DNA of 64,000 bases from Aulostomus chinensis (lineage: Eukaryota > Chordata > Actinopteri > Syngnathiformes > Aulostomidae), in NCBI GenBank assembly GCA_037954235.1, contig JBBMOA010000010.1:23410529-23474528 (forward strand). Reading direction: 5' to 3'. A model generated the notes under the pieces. It was given only the letters and a program-made list of their open reading frames with translations. It did not search any database and was not told the origin of the DNA. The position numbers were made by a program, and so were the translations under genes. Every line of letters starts with the position of its first letter. Positions within the stretch are counted from its first letter, which is position 1. Of the stretch, positions 27,853 to 42,029 are shown one piece after another.

Positions 27853-30800
27853 TGTAAACTAAAACCCTACGGGTCATCATTCTCTGGAGGACATTTTAGT
27901 GTTTTTAAAATGTAAACAAGGGTGCAACTTTCTGGTGCACCCTGAGGAGAAAATAAAGCAAAAGAGGACATTTTCTTTAGGCGTAAAGCACATTCCAGTG
28001 CACATTGATGGCCATGCACCTCTCTTCACCATAAGAGCCCTTGATGCTGTATTGAATTCTTTTGCAGAGGCTGCATTTGACATTCCATGCACTTGACTCT
28101 CTTCCACATTACGTTCAAAGATTCATGCCGAGATTCAGTGCCTCAGTTGATTGTAAAAGTTAAAGGTTGATCCAAACTACTGTCCTCAATCACGTCACAC
28201 ATCAAATTTGATTTGAACATAAAAAATCTCATTACGTACATTAACTTTGTTAAACAGCGTGTCATGTTGTTTTCTGCATAGAGACTTAGCTCAGTTGTAC
28301 TGCAAAAAGTTGTATACAGACAATTGATACATCCATGGAAATGACAGAAAAGAGGATGCCAAAAGATGTAAGAGAAGAGAATAGGTTTTTTTATCAATTG
28401 ACAAAACTTTGCAGGTAAAATAACGGTAGAGATTTAGATGAAATGACCCTTTAATCATGATTTACAAACACCAAGGAAGTAGAGAGCTTGAGGCAGCACT
28501 CTGTCACGGAGCAACATTCCACCGCGAAGGAGGATTTTTCTGTCACAGCTGGACACGCAATTAATACTGAAGCAAAAAAACAGGTCCGGACACGCGACGA
28601 TTACAGCTACATCCTATGTAAGAGCCACTAGTTTGCAAAAAGCAGGAAATGTAATCAACCAACAGGCTTTGGCTGGTAGAAAAGTGCCCCTAGGTGGTGT
28701 ATGATGTGGAAGTCGAGGCCAAATCTCGGCTTTTGTGTTACCCAAACAAGTTTTTATATCCCAAATAGATTAAATATGTTTGAATCAGACTTGTGTGTGT
28801 TCCTTTTTAGAGCTTGCGTGAGGACGTGTTTACCGTGGGAGTTCTTTTTGCTGTGAGAAACAACCTGACTACCTTATGTATACTCAGATGGAATAGTTTG
28901 AAATGAATCACATGAAGAAGGGACCAGACATGTATACAAGATAAAATGTTATTACGCTATCACCTAAATATTTTGCTGAGAACTAAATAAATATCCTAAC
29001 AAGGAAATTAAACCCGTCTATGGCTACAGGGGCTCAAAAGAATTTGTCTAAAAAAAGATGTCTCGTGAATCAAAGATCTTAGATGGTAAACATACAAATA
29101 CGATAGTAATCATATTAAACATGTCCAGAACAGCTTTAACAGAACAGAATGTGTTCCAGTTTAGGAGGTAATGTTGATTTACACCCATGTAAAAACACGG
29201 AAAATGGAAAATCTCATTTATCACATTTTACAGCAATTTCCAAAACAAGATAAACGGTGCAACAATGGCAGAGATCCAGTATCTCTGTTCATCTTCATGT
29301 GATGCAACTCTAGATTTCCATGTGAAGAACCGATTTGTTTGTTTGTTCAAACTGTAGAGTGAGCTTTTTCTGCATGCCCTACAGATGCATGCCAGCACCT
29401 TGCTTGGTCAGTTTCCATTTATTTGCTATGTTTATCAGTCGGTGACAGAGTGTGTTTATGCGTGTGGTTCCAGTAGTGTCCCAACATACGTCCTCCACAC
29501 TCTCTCACCCTGCAGAGAGCAACATTACTCTCTTTCCTCAGGACCGATGACATTACTACACGAGTAGCATAATAGAGCTACAACATCCCTGCTTGATAGT
29601 CTTGGAGGTGGGCTTTCATTGCTCCCTTCTCATTAGTATGCTTCTAGGAACATGCCCAAGTGTTGATGCATGGATGATGAGTGAGAATCCACAACAGATG
29701 ATCCTTTAAAACAGGAGAGACTGCTCTTTAAAGAGTCCGCTGTGTGTTTGAAGTGCAAAGTGTGGGATGATTTCTGGTCTATGTAGACGTGAATTAAAGT
29801 AGATTATATTTGATCTGTCGGACAGAGACGGAAGACAGCAACAAGCTTCTGAAAAGTATAATGTTGACAGGGTGTTAAAAGTGCTCTGTTACTGAGCAGG
29901 AACTGTCTTCACCAATTGTCCATATTTGGTCAATGTGCTCCTAATCATATATTGACCCACTTGAATCATGTTGACAAGAGAGTTTTTACATTTTGGATTT
30001 CTGGACAGTGAAAATAAATCATAAATGAGTTGGATTTGGGTGCACGTTGTTTTAAATAACCTTTTCCCACCGCACACCCACGTATATACAACTTTTTAAA
30101 ACCTGGCAAAAAAAATAAAAACAAGCAAAAAATTTGCCAAGTGATACAGTTTCCCACTGTGAGTAGGTGAGTTACCTTTCTATTTTTTTTCGGTTGCTCA
30201 TCCAACATCAAGAACATTCTGGAAAACGTAAACAAACTGTAGTGGAAGGGAGCATGGAGATTAAACTCAGTGCACAATGACGATATTGGAACGCTGTTTG
30301 AAGGTTCAATTTGGGGCAGAGGTGACCAAAACTTGCAGGAGTTACCAGCCAGAATGTCACAAGTTCTCCAGGGTTTGTGTTTATGTCAATACCATTCAGA
30401 GCCAGAGGTGCCAAGTAGCTATGTCTGCTGCAGGGTCATTTGAATGTTAATTAAATCATTTATCATTGCAGACAAAGGCCAGGCATTTGACAGCTATTTT
30501 GGCCAGTGGCTCACTATTCACCAAACTGTGTTAATCCGCATTAATTTGAGATGAACTTGCAATACCATTTCAAGGAAACCTTTTGTGTGCTTGTTCAAAA
30601 ACGTTTGAAAAGTTGAATTCTTCAGCAAATGAACTTGTGATGAAATGTTGGTGCCATAAAGCAGCAGCAAAATTGTCTTCAGGCCACATGGTGGCAGGAA
30701 AGTCTGTCAACGTTGTCATTAAAGAGAGCAGCCAATGTTTGGAGTGACCAGCCTGAGTGATGATGTGTACCACTGCGTAGTGGAGTCACTGATTAGCTGC

Positions 30801-33800
30801 AGCCAGAGAGCGTTTAAATACTGCGCTGGTATCTGTTGGTTTATTTTCATTGTACATCTAAAAGAAGAGGCTACAACCCTAAGGGCTTCAGGTTGGTAGG
30901 CGGCTGCTGATCCTGTTTTCAACATGACAATTAAAGATAAGATAAATCTAAAGTCCACTTCTTCGTGACAAATTTTGTGTTATGCACACATAAAAAGACA
31001 TGTAGAGACCCTTTTACTACCTGTAGTAATACTTCCTTGAGCTTTGCTGAAACATAGGCCATCTTCCTGTATGGAGTTTATTTGTGTGATCCCCTTGAGA
31101 CTGGACACGTTTGGTCTATGTAATCAACTACACATGGTGAAAAAAAACCCTCTGTTTCTGCTTTCCAATCTGTCTATTTTGATTATTGCTTCCCACCAAG
31201 CTGAAATGAAATTACAGTTGTGGTATGACTGTCAATAAACATATCCCTCATATAGGGTGACTTCCAAATCACTACTCAAAAACCATCCATGCAAAATGTT
31301 TTCTGGAAGATGCCTCTCGTGTAATTCTTTTCCCATTTCTTGCTCTCTGAAAGATGAAGGGACTTGAGCGATTACGCTTTGGTATTTCATTAGGACCAGA
31401 CCGGCGCGGTAGAGTAAGAGTGGAGGAGTCTTTGCCACACCACACATTTGGCTCCTTCTGTTGCAATGAATGCATCCCAGTCATATTCTAACTGCTGACC
31501 TCAGCAGTGCCGCGGGGACAAAACTGGTAAAGGTACAGTTGCAATGAAGTATATGCCGCTTTTGTATGTATGTCTAGATGTGTGTATGGCCAAATGTGTT
31601 GCACAGTCAGCATCTGTATGTGATTCTGTGTGTAGAGGTAAGTTCTTCTTGCAAATTAAAGAATGAGCCTTTATGATCAGCCAAGCTATAAGCGAAGAGC
31701 GTTTAAATCACATGTCTCCAGCGTGGTTTTCATTATTACAGATTATCTTCAGCTTTGACTTGTCTACCAAATGATAGAATTAGAATGTGGTAGCATGATA
31801 CTTGAATTGAATGTCAAGTCGATAGTTCATCGTCCCCTGGCTGCTCTGCAGGTTCTTAATTGATAAACGTAGCAATCTTATTTGCTGCCAGATATGGCCA
31901 CAAATTGACTAGAAGACAGCTAGATCACAGGATTGTTGCACGCTGTCTCTTGCGACGACAAATGCTGTGTGCTCTCAATCCAACTCATCAAATAAGCTCT
32001 TGGATGTCTGGGAACCTGATTACTATCTGGCTCTAGAACTGCATCTGCACTCTGTTTGTGCATGCCATGCTCAGTGGGCATTCTCCCACCCACTGCAGGC
32101 AGCTGTAGCACTAGCTCAGACCACATCAGTGCTCCTGCACCCCCACATGCTGTGTATGGTTCATATTAGGTCCCCTCCCACCTTCTCAGACCCTGGGATC
32201 CACCGCCTGGCTTGCCTCAGCAGAACAGAGCTCAGCACAGCTTTTTGAGGGCTGTGAAAAGGATGACCGGCTGAAACAGAGCCAAGCAAGAGCCTGACAG
32301 AGGTGGCTCCATGGGGGACTGAGGCCAGGTCATCTTCTGCGGTGGATATCCCGTGAGAGTGGAGCCACAAACTTCTAGCATCCTTTCACCTCCCACACTA
32401 GACCCTGCAGGTCTCAGAGGCTTTTAAAAAAGTACATGTGGTGATTTTTGTGGGGGTTAGAATTTATTGCAGGTTACTTCAGAGGTGTGCTGTGACTCTC
32501 AGCAGTGTGGGCTGATATAGAACATAACATCATGGCAGATTAATACATTTGAGTGCATTCTGATGAGTAATTGCGGTTGTTGCGAATTATATGGAAAGTC
32601 CATGTTCAATTTCACCTGGACTTTTATTTGTTTCACGCAGTTGATCAAAGGCTGTAACGTGGCTAATAGAAATATACAGTATATGTTAGGCAAGACAATC
32701 TCATCCAACCCACTTTGTTGTTATCAATCTTTACCGCCACATCTTGTTATGAGACTCAAAATGATTTTCCTCCATGTAAATAACTCAGATGAGTAATTTT
32801 CTTTCTTTGTTTTCTTTCCATTGGGCTAAACAGTAATCAGCAGGCATAGCAAAATAACTGCAGGTTTTCCTCTCTCATTTGACCTTTGAAAAATAAACAG
32901 ATGAATATCTTGAGCAGGAGCCTCTCGCATGGTTTACCGAGCTGACTCTGTCCTTCCAGGCGGTCAGGGGTTAATGCCACTCACACCAGTATGCTTATGC
33001 TTCCACTGGAGCTTTTGTAATATTTATTTTGCCAACCTAAAGTAAAACCTTCCTCGAGAATTATCCTGGCTAGACTGCAAAAAGATTGTCAGAGGTGGCA
33101 AATGTGGTCTTCCCCAGCTTTGAGCGTACATCAAGGTCACCGCTCCGTCTCTCAAGCAAGTTTTTCCAGTCGATCCCACTAACCTTTATGTGCCTTTCAA
33201 AATTAAATTGTAGAAGTGTTCTTCTACAGGACGTTTTAAATACGAGCCACAAATCAAAGTTGCGTAGTACTTGTAGGAATCATGGCTCACATCACACGCT
33301 GACAGGGTTAATTCACAGCAGAGCGTTCATAAAAAACTTGCTAAAGCTGTTTTCAGTGTGTTTTATTAGCTATCCCTCTTCGCTAGCATTCATGTATCTG
33401 CTTCACATGGCATTTTTAATCATTGCTCTTGTATTTGCTGCTGTTTTTTTAACCTGCACACAATTGTAAAGCTAAAAATTAATTTTTGAATGCCGTTTCA
33501 ACTCCCTTCTTGCTCTACTCTCACTACCTTTCCTTCTTGAACCAAACAACACGTCTCCTCTCGTCTCATTTTGCCTTTTCTGAAACTCTATTCTCCTTAA
33601 ATGGTTTGATGCCTAATCACTTCCAGATGCAAGGTCCAGATGAAAGACAGACACTTCAGTTTTAGAGGAAAGTCTAATGAAAGTTTTAAAAAATGCAGGC
33701 CACCAACTCCAACAACAGACATTTGTCACAAATCTAAATTGCAAACAACCTGATAACTACGTGAACATAATTTTACATAAAAACCTGTTTTAATCCACGT

Positions 33801-36800
33801 CTATTCTTTGATTCTGCTATTATTTCTACTCCAGACAGAATGCTTGTTCACTGGAGGTTTGCTGTTGCAATTTTGACAATGAACGCCAAGTCATGACCGC
33901 ATTGGAAACCTTAACTAAAGTGCCATTTAACACGTGGGATTCTTGACATTATGAGTAAACACAAGTTTATTGGTCCAAACACATCTTTGACCTGACATCC
34001 ACACGATAGCCAATCAGTGCAGCACAGCACTGAGCAGCTTTTACAAGATAACATTCTAATAGAATAAATCAAAGTTTTGTTCTTGCTGTAATGTAATTGG
34101 TATAACCTCAAATTGAATTTAAAAGAATTTAAACGCATGCGGCTAAAAAAAACAAGGCTGTGCAAGCTTCCACTTTCATCTCTGCTAACTATCAGCATTC
34201 TGGTTGATGATTGGATGACATTGAATTCATCAGCCTGCTGACCTTCTACCTACTTCAAGTCAAGAAACTCTCCCATGTTGTTTGCTCTCCCTTTGTCCCA
34301 TAGTGTAAAAGTTATAGTAAGTGATGTGCAAAGGGAAAGAGAATGAAACCTTATCCTTCCCTGCATCTGCGCTCAGATGTGGAGTGTCCTTATTTCCCTG
34401 TCTGCTACATTACCTCCCCTCTGTTCCTCTGCCAGATATGTGGGCCCTTACACCACAGCTCCTCCATATTCTTGTGAGAGGAAGAAGAAGAGCGGCAGTT
34501 CATTAAACTTTGTTGGAATCAATAGTTTTCTCCTGATGTCAAAAAAAGTTTCTTTTTTTTTTCCATAAATGAGCTCAGATGTTTCAAATATTAGAGCTGA
34601 CTAATCTTGAGGGTCATTACCTGGGGAACAAAAAGGTTTCTTCAGTTCCAGGCATTATACCCAGATCCTAATATCTGCATAGTTATGATGTCGGATGGGC
34701 ATCTCTCTTGATAGCCAAATCATTGGCCCTGCGAGGACAGTTGGTAGTTATTGCCACGGTGAAATGACAAATCTGGATGACGTGATTTGTCAAGTTGCAG
34801 ATCACTGTATATTTTTGGAGAAATCTGTGTGATGAAGATGGTTACTGACCTTGACAGTTATATGGTGTTTCACAGGGATGCCCCAATACAGCAGATGTAT
34901 TTTAATGGACATCTGGACAGACATAGTGCTTGACAAGTCTGGAATAGATTGTTCATGTGAAGTCATGCAGAGATACCGAGTGGTGGTTGTGATTTGGAAT
35001 ATGGCGGGTTGTTCTGTAATCATAAAGAACGTGAATGATGACACCGTGCCAGTGTTTGTGTAGTGTTGCAGAAGCTTTTACAAGGAAAATGATGCTGTAA
35101 AATGTGCTGTCTCGCTGTTTTTGATTATTTTGTTTTGAATATAATTTGTATGACTACCCACACTTGAGAGGTTGGTTATGTCCTAAAATAACTCATAAGA
35201 CATTTTACACAATTGTGAATCTTTGTGGATCATGTAATGCACGTTTGTGACCGTTATGAGTCGATTTTCGCTCCATCAAAGTTGACACTTGAGAGCTTCC
35301 TGCAGTGTTATAGTTTTAAGTGAAAACCCCAAGCATCCGTATTTTTTGTAACATCATATTCATTTCGCAGCCATGGCAAAAAGGCTTTCAAAGCTTAGCA
35401 TTTTTCTCAGTCATGTAATAGTGCCTCAAGGAGACTGCTTTATATGTTTTGGCTTTTATCAAATTTGGACCTTCTTTGTATACATAGCTGAGGAACACAA
35501 GGCAGCTAGGGTGATTCTTGAACATCTTCCACTCTGCTTCAGCCAGATTCCTGCAAAATGTCTTTATCTTTGTCATGTGTACAGTAGATTATTCATACAT
35601 GCATACAACCAGACATCAAAGGCCACAACTTGGCAATTTTTAGTGCCACTATTTTGTGCATAGGTCTTAGAATATGAAGATTTCAACATATTGTCTCCTC
35701 AGTACCAACAAAAATCTTTCACATATGTTTGGCTAGAATCCAGACAGTTCTGTCTGTGAAGTGAATGTTTGGTGTTTTGATATGTCAGTTAACACTGTGT
35801 GGGTTTCTTCCTTCCAGTGGGATCGGTGTGGTCTCCGTCTGGGGCTTTTGTGTGGTGGGCACGTCACAAAGTCTCTGACCTGTATGTGTGCTACTTTAGC
35901 GAGAAGTGAAGGGGTCCTTTAGGAGGTGTCTCCACCCTGGTCTCCTCATGTCTGCTCTCCTCAGAAGCCATGCCAGGACAATAGACGGCTTCACACCAGC
36001 TGTGAAAGCTCAAAGCAATTCCCCGTCCAGATTTCTGCAACTCGCCCACTCATTTGATTTCTTTGAGCCTCCACTTTCGTCTTTGCCTTTATTCTCTTCT
36101 AATGACCTGCATACCCTCCATCATCATATGCTGCCTGTAACTGCTCTGTTGGGAGTCCTAATATTACAGGCTTAATTGGCTGTGTATTTGAAATGCTCGA
36201 TTAAATTATATTAGATATGAATTGTTTGGAGTTCTTCAATTTATATCTGGGAAGTTTCCATGGATGGATACAAAGTGGACTTGAGTGATATTTTATATTG
36301 TATGTACTGTATTTTACCTTTCGAGTACCTCACAAACAGGTGTCATGAGCTCACTCCAGTATCACTTGTCTCTGTGGCTCCAGAATGCAGAAATGGCCAG
36401 CCGTACATATTAAGCTTGAAGCTATTGCCGATTGATGGCTAACAACGGCTTCAGCAATTGAAAAACAGCAAAAATGCCCAAAAAACTTTGGCTGACAAAC
36501 CCTCAGGTGCATTATAATCTGCATCCTCAAATCAACAATAACATGCTGATTTAAGCAGCAACCGAACAATCTGTAACCCTTCCAGGTTGGTGCTCAATGT
36601 CGTTTCTTTTTTTTCACTCAGATTGAAAAGTTACACTGGAGACTTGGTAAATGAACATCTTTGGACACTTCGGCCTTCAGTAATCATTAGCAGGTTATGA
36701 TTTCTCGCTGGCTCTGTCAAGCAGGAAGGGGGGGGGGGGAAACACCTTCAGGAGCTCAGGATACTAATTTGTGAGTAATCAAAAATCAAAATACGCCTTT

Positions 36801-39800
36801 TTAGTGATGTATCACTTCAATATTGTGGCAAATATCTGAATTGATGTTTTAATGTAGTCGGGTTGTAGTATTGTAGTATAAGCTCCCGTACATCATGAAG
36901 ACAGCTAGAATCTTTCTGGTTTGTTGACAGTCGACTCCCTGCAACATTTTTATCCCAAAATTGTCAGTAAACTAAGCTCTTTTTATTCTGGATGCTTAAT
37001 AATAGAAACTTCAGCACTGATGCTTATCTCTGTAACTTAAACTTGTTTCAGCTGCATGGCCAGCTGGCCGATAGCTTCAAGTTTCAGCTCTCAGGTAGCC
37101 AAGTAAGATAAAAGCAGGCTCCGTCGTAAATTTAAGCTTAAGAGATTTACAGATGTCATCCAGTGTTTTCTGAACATTTCTTTCTCTGAGCTGCAGATAC
37201 AGTAGCCTCAGCAGCATCTGTGCTCAGTTTGTTCCCCATGACTAGAGAGAAGATTTTGGTGTAATGAAAATGAGAATTTACCTCGTCACAGTGTTTGCTT
37301 CCAAAGCAGCTTGAGACCTTGATGAGCATGACCTCGTCCCCGGTGTTTGCAGGATCGTGACTTTGCTTACACATCTGACATACATTCAAAGGATAGAATT
37401 CATGCAGAATGTGACTGATGTGTGTGATAATTTCCCCGTTGGCAAACATTTACATGTGCACTCCATCATTTGTGGCCTATTTGTGTTGGCATACCCGCAG
37501 TCCTGATTGGCTGGTTTCACCGAGGACTTCGTGAGATGGATTTGTTTGACTGGGCACTGTAAAATGTGGGGAGCATGATTAAAAACTACATAGCCTCTGT
37601 TTCACCCCTTGCTGGCCGGTTTTGGTTCTACATCATTCATTTACTCACAGGTTTTTGCAACAGTTATTTCCACAGTTGGGCTTTTTGCATGCCTGCACAA
37701 TAAAGATGGGGAGAGGAGCAGTAGCCTGGGAAAATAAGGTCATACTGACATATTCTATTATCCTTAGATATTTTACATAAAGGCCTTGAAAGCCAGCGTA
37801 GTGAATCATATATGGGGATTCTAACCTGCATTTTGGTTAGTATTGGAAATCCTTTTCTGGCTCTTGCTTCGAGTAAAGAATGAGAGGCCAGAAGACACTA
37901 GAGCATCCAAAAGCCTTTGGCTCTTTACTCCATTTGAACCTAGCACACATAAACATACAAAGGCATGTTCTTTTCTGTGAGTCCTGTTCTCTAGATTTGA
38001 CGGTCAGAAAGTCTCCTCAGGAAGGCTCATAGAATCTGATGGGAGAACCACAAAGTGCCCCAGTTATCTTTGGAGTCCCCCAGCTTGTTTTACTAAGGAT
38101 TCGGCCAAATGTTGCCTTTCCCCTGCTGATAAGACAGCTCCCATCATGCCTCACTCACATATGTGGAGTGTAGGGAGAATACCACTGGCTGTTGCTGATC
38201 TAATTTTACTCCTGCGTTTGAACTTTTAATCCAATGAAAATAGTTTGTGTAATACCTATACATTGCAGTGGGAAGAGTAAAAAGTGTGTGAGGGAAACGG
38301 AATGAGAGACCCTCTAGTATTCAGTCAAGGATAGATATGATAACATGGTGAGTGGTATTTTCCTCTCTCCTGCAGGGCAGACAAATCCTGACTGGAATAT
38401 CTGAAATGCCAACTTCCTTGATTAAAATTATTGCTTTTCACACGGAGGAGCTTTTAACCTCCGTTTTTTTTTTTCACCAAATTTAAGCTCATATTCATAA
38501 TTTGTTTAATAAAAGGGGGAATTGAGAGTAAAGAAGAAAATTTTAGACAGAGAGTTTAAAAATATTGAGATAAAGAATGAATGAATGACATTCTCGTATT
38601 CTTTTCATTCTTTACAAGTTACATAAATTTCAAAGTATGTCTATCTGAGGATGTGGTAGAAACCTATAATGCTTATATAAAAGTAGTACCCTAAGATAGA
38701 GAAATGTGAGTTAAGTATTTCATAGAAGACGGACTAAGTGATGTCATGACAAGGGGTCATACAGATACTGACCATGTGGCGTTATTTAAAAAAAAAAGTG
38801 AAACCATTCATGAAACCAGCAGTCTTGAATGTTAATGTCAAATACAGCCTACAACTGAGTTGCTAAAGGAAAGTGCATTTGGTACATCAGTTTTGGCACG
38901 AGTTGATATTTTGTGAACTTTTTTCTGCGGCAGCAAGATTCTGTACAGATAACTTGGAAAACTTCTTGCCCTTACAATATTACCATTTGTTAAATATGTA
39001 CCTCAACTGCAGCATTACACAACAGGAGGCATTCCTTATGCAAGGTTTTGTGAGAATCTTGGCTCATCATTTGTGATTTAAACATACTGTGGTATGATTT
39101 ATTCAAATCTCCTCTATCAAGAATTTTATGACACGTGTTTTAATGCCAGAGACAGAATTTTATTGGGTTGTCCTCATCTCTCAAGGTTCACGGTTTGTGG
39201 TTTGGCTAATTGTCCTGCTCACTTTTCATTTGTATGTGGCCACATATGCCATTTTATGTAGGCAGCTGGTGAATTTTAATCTCCCGCACAGATGAGCCTC
39301 TGCGCTCTGGCAAGATGACTCTGATATGCCGGCATTAACCTATAAATGACAGTGGAATTGAAATCTATCTCATCTCTGCAGTTTCCAAAGTAGACTGATT
39401 GCTTTGGGCATTGTACTTTGAGAGGTTAGGATTTATGCAAATGTGATTGTGTGGTTTATTACCTTACAGTTCATTCCCCCCTTCAAATGTCTGACACTTC
39501 ACTCATGGAACATTTTGTTCTCAGGTTTTCAAACCACATATCCAGATATCCTCGCTACTTGGAGCTCTGGGAGAAGCGTTATTATTAAAGCACTGGATCC
39601 TCATGTAAATTACTAGGGCATGTACATCACTCAGTCCTCTCTCTACTGAGAACATTCATGAAGTTGGAAAGCTAAGTCTATATGAAACTTCAGCGTCAAC
39701 TCTATACTCAGTGTGAAGATACCAGTAAATTTGGCAGTGTAATTAAAGATGCACTGAGTGAAAACAGCTCCAACTCCCACGCCGCCAAAATTTCTCAAGC

Positions 39801-39983
39801 CTTTTTCTGTTTTGTTTCCTCTGAAATGTTTTTCCTTGTTTTCAGATTTCATTTAATGTATAAATTCTTGGTTTACATGGTTTCTATGCCTTTGCCTGGC
39901 ACAGCTGTGGCCCAGAGGCATGATGCATTCAGATTGTACGTCCAATTGCCTGAATTACCTAAAATTTTGCGCTAATATTCACT

Positions 39984-39996
39984 TGGTCAAAGGTCA
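39984..39996 (+). promoter_or_regulatory. DR1-like nuclear-receptor element, one mismatch (candidate)
   Basis: TGGTCA-A-AGGTCA, one base away from the consensus DR1, about 1.8 kb upstream of the first coding exon in the window. Confidence 0.3.
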
Positions 39997-41840
39997 AAAT
40001 GAGAGTAATCTCATGTTCCTCTCATTCTTATGAATACCTCAAGAATGCTGGGAGGAAATTACATTGCATCTGCCACAAACACCTTACAATCATTCATTTT
40101 ATGGCAGGTGCAGATACTATGTTTGGATATGTTAGGCTTAAAGAATTCACCTGTTGAAAAAAACTAATATGGGAAACAATATTAATGAGACAGTAGAAAA
40201 TAAACTCTCATTTTAAATACATCAAGTTTTACATCACTGAGGTATACAACCATGATGTAGTTTCTACTTATTTGATTGTACCTTGAGAAAAAAAAAGTTT
40301 TAATTGTAACTAAAATGGAAAGCAACGTCATTCATTGCCAGCCTGAAAAAGGGCAACTGAGCATCCAACAGATCTTTTGGGGAATGTTTCATCATAGGAT
40401 AGCGACCTGATTTTATTTATAGTTTTGTTTTACAGTACCCAGGTATTCACATTAAAATGCTTCTTCCAATCTTCATCCAGCTGATGCCACACAACTGATG
40501 AAAACTAGCGTATGAGGCGGTCTGGTCATAATAAATAACTTGTCCCCCGTCAAACTGATAAAATATTAGAGTTAGCTGCAGCCCCTGCGTGTCAAAAGAT
40601 GGAGTAGCTTTCTTGTATTGCTTTTGGTTTCCCCTTTCCTCATGTGGTTTATTATTCTTCTCTTTGGACTGCGTGTCTGCCAGCTTTACAACTCCCTCAC
40701 TCCTACACACCACTCACCCTCTGTTAGGAGTTACAGTCAAGAGTGTGGGGCATACTTTCTGCTGACTTTCTTGTCTTCCATCTGCTCCGGCAAAAAAAAA
40801 AAAATGTAGTCTGAATTACTGCAGCCAAACCTTCATCACCTCAAATTAATGATTTCCATCTACTCACACTCACACCAATGCCATCTTTAAAAGAAAAAGA
40901 AGAAGAAAAAAAAAGTCTGCTTTTGATGATAAGCATGGCTTGCCTTATTTTTCTTGGCAATGTTCCTGATGACTACTCCATTGTATGCACAGAGGAGAAT
41001 CCCTGCTGTTGAATGTTGGAGCGCCATAGCATGATTTGAGCTTGTATTTTCCTAAAGAGATCCATTTATAAAGAAAGGTGGAAGTAAAGAGAATTCTAAT
41101 CAACTTGTGCGGTTTAACTCGACTGTAATCTCACGCTGCAAGATGCGATCCAGAGCCAACACTTGCAAACAATTATACTGCTGGTACCCAGGGGCCCGAT
41201 CTGATTGGTCTGTTTGCCTTGTGCTGTATTGGGAGATCCTGTAGTACGGTAATTGAGTCCACTCCCTGCCTGATGGGTTGTGATCTCCTTTTATAGCTTT
41301 GGTGGTTCCAGCCCTCTGTAGATGTGCGGTGTTATTAAAATCGGACCACAAGCGGGACGTTACATTACGGCACTATACTTAAGCATACTGTGTGGTATCC
41401 CACTGCTCCCCAGCCATCCCTGTCACTGTCCTTTGCAGACAGACGCCACTCCTGCAGTGGGCAGTCTTCCATGCTGGCAGCTTTCCCAGAGCCTGTGGAA
41501 GTCATCCTCCTTCCCGCCACCCCCCTTCATTCCCTCCAAGCCCCTTTCTGCCAAAGGGCCTGTTTGGCTCATGCTCTGGCTCAGACAAACAAAAAAAATG
41601 AACATGTCCAAAGATGCTTTCCAAAAGGCACCTGGTATAATGCTTTTGTTTAATTTTGTGAATTGCAAAATGTCCCTTCAAAAGAATTTAGATTAGCTTT
41701 GTTCTTTCATTAATATCATTAATCTTTATGGGAAGTGCTAAATTTACCTACTGCTAGATTTCCCTTCCAACTTAGTGCACTGAAGCTTTATTGCATAAGT
41801 TTGAAATTATTTAACCAGCAGCATGTTTTCTCCTTTCCAG

Positions 41841-42029
41841 GTGACTGCGACAGATGCAGATGGTGGCTCTTTTGGCTCCATTACTTACTCCCTGGTCTCT
41901 GGCATTAACAGTGCTGTTACCTCTCTGTTCACCATTGGCAAGGAGACTGGACAGATCTGCACTAGCGCTGCGCTAGACAGAGACCAAGGCCTGGCCAGCT
42001 ACGACTTCACTGTTACTGCAGTGGACGGG
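41841..42029 (+). CDS. dchs1: dchs1 window exon 1 (likely exon 3): second half of cadherin repeat 6
   Basis: 189 bp, phase 0 at both ends, residues 1-63 of the encoded fragment. The acceptor is tcctttccag and the donor gtgagc. The exon begins at the calcium-binding VTATDADGGSFG segment of repeat 6 and holds TGQICTSAALDRDQG and YDFTVTAVDG, so the first half of this repeat is on the preceding, unseen exon. It joins the next exon as AVDG|GGLSS. Exon length is a multiple of three, so skipping it would not shift frame but would destroy repeat 6. Confidence 0.95.

Larger units (their letters stand above)
1..41840 (+). other. dchs1: 3' part of a very long dchs1 intron (probably intron 2)
   Basis: The first coding exon in the window opens in the middle of a cadherin repeat, so coding sequence for the start codon and about 5.5 repeats must lie further upstream. 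In related genes that sequence is a large exon. No open frame with cadherin motifs occurs in this 41.8 kb, so the whole stretch is read as intron. It is AT-rich with short open frames on both strands. Apart from the repeats, transposon relics and candidate motifs listed separately, I recognised no gene, tRNA or other RNA. The longest open frames (143 and 152 codons, minus strand) run through GT and CT microsatellites and look spurious. An intron this long with few visible transposons often holds conserved enhancers, which cannot be judged without comparison to other species. Confidence 0.8.

Noticed and set aside
33086..33469. 127-codon + strand frame ending in a hydrophobic segment
   Set aside because: The hydrophobic end comes from T-rich sequence. 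No start context or family resemblance is seen.
34986..35063. A + strand frame ending in SVIIKNVNDDTVPVFV, which resembles a cadherin linker (DVNDNxPVF)
   Set aside because: There is an extra residue in the motif, no LDRE or DxDxG segment upstream in any frame, and a stop directly after. All expected Dachsous-1 repeats from 6 to 27 are already accounted for downstream. Most likely chance.
41322..41696. 124-codon + strand frame just upstream of the first coding exon, considered as an extra 5' exon
   Set aside because: It has no cadherin motif, overlaps three other open frames, and the acceptor at 41831-41840 gives a clean family-matching start instead.
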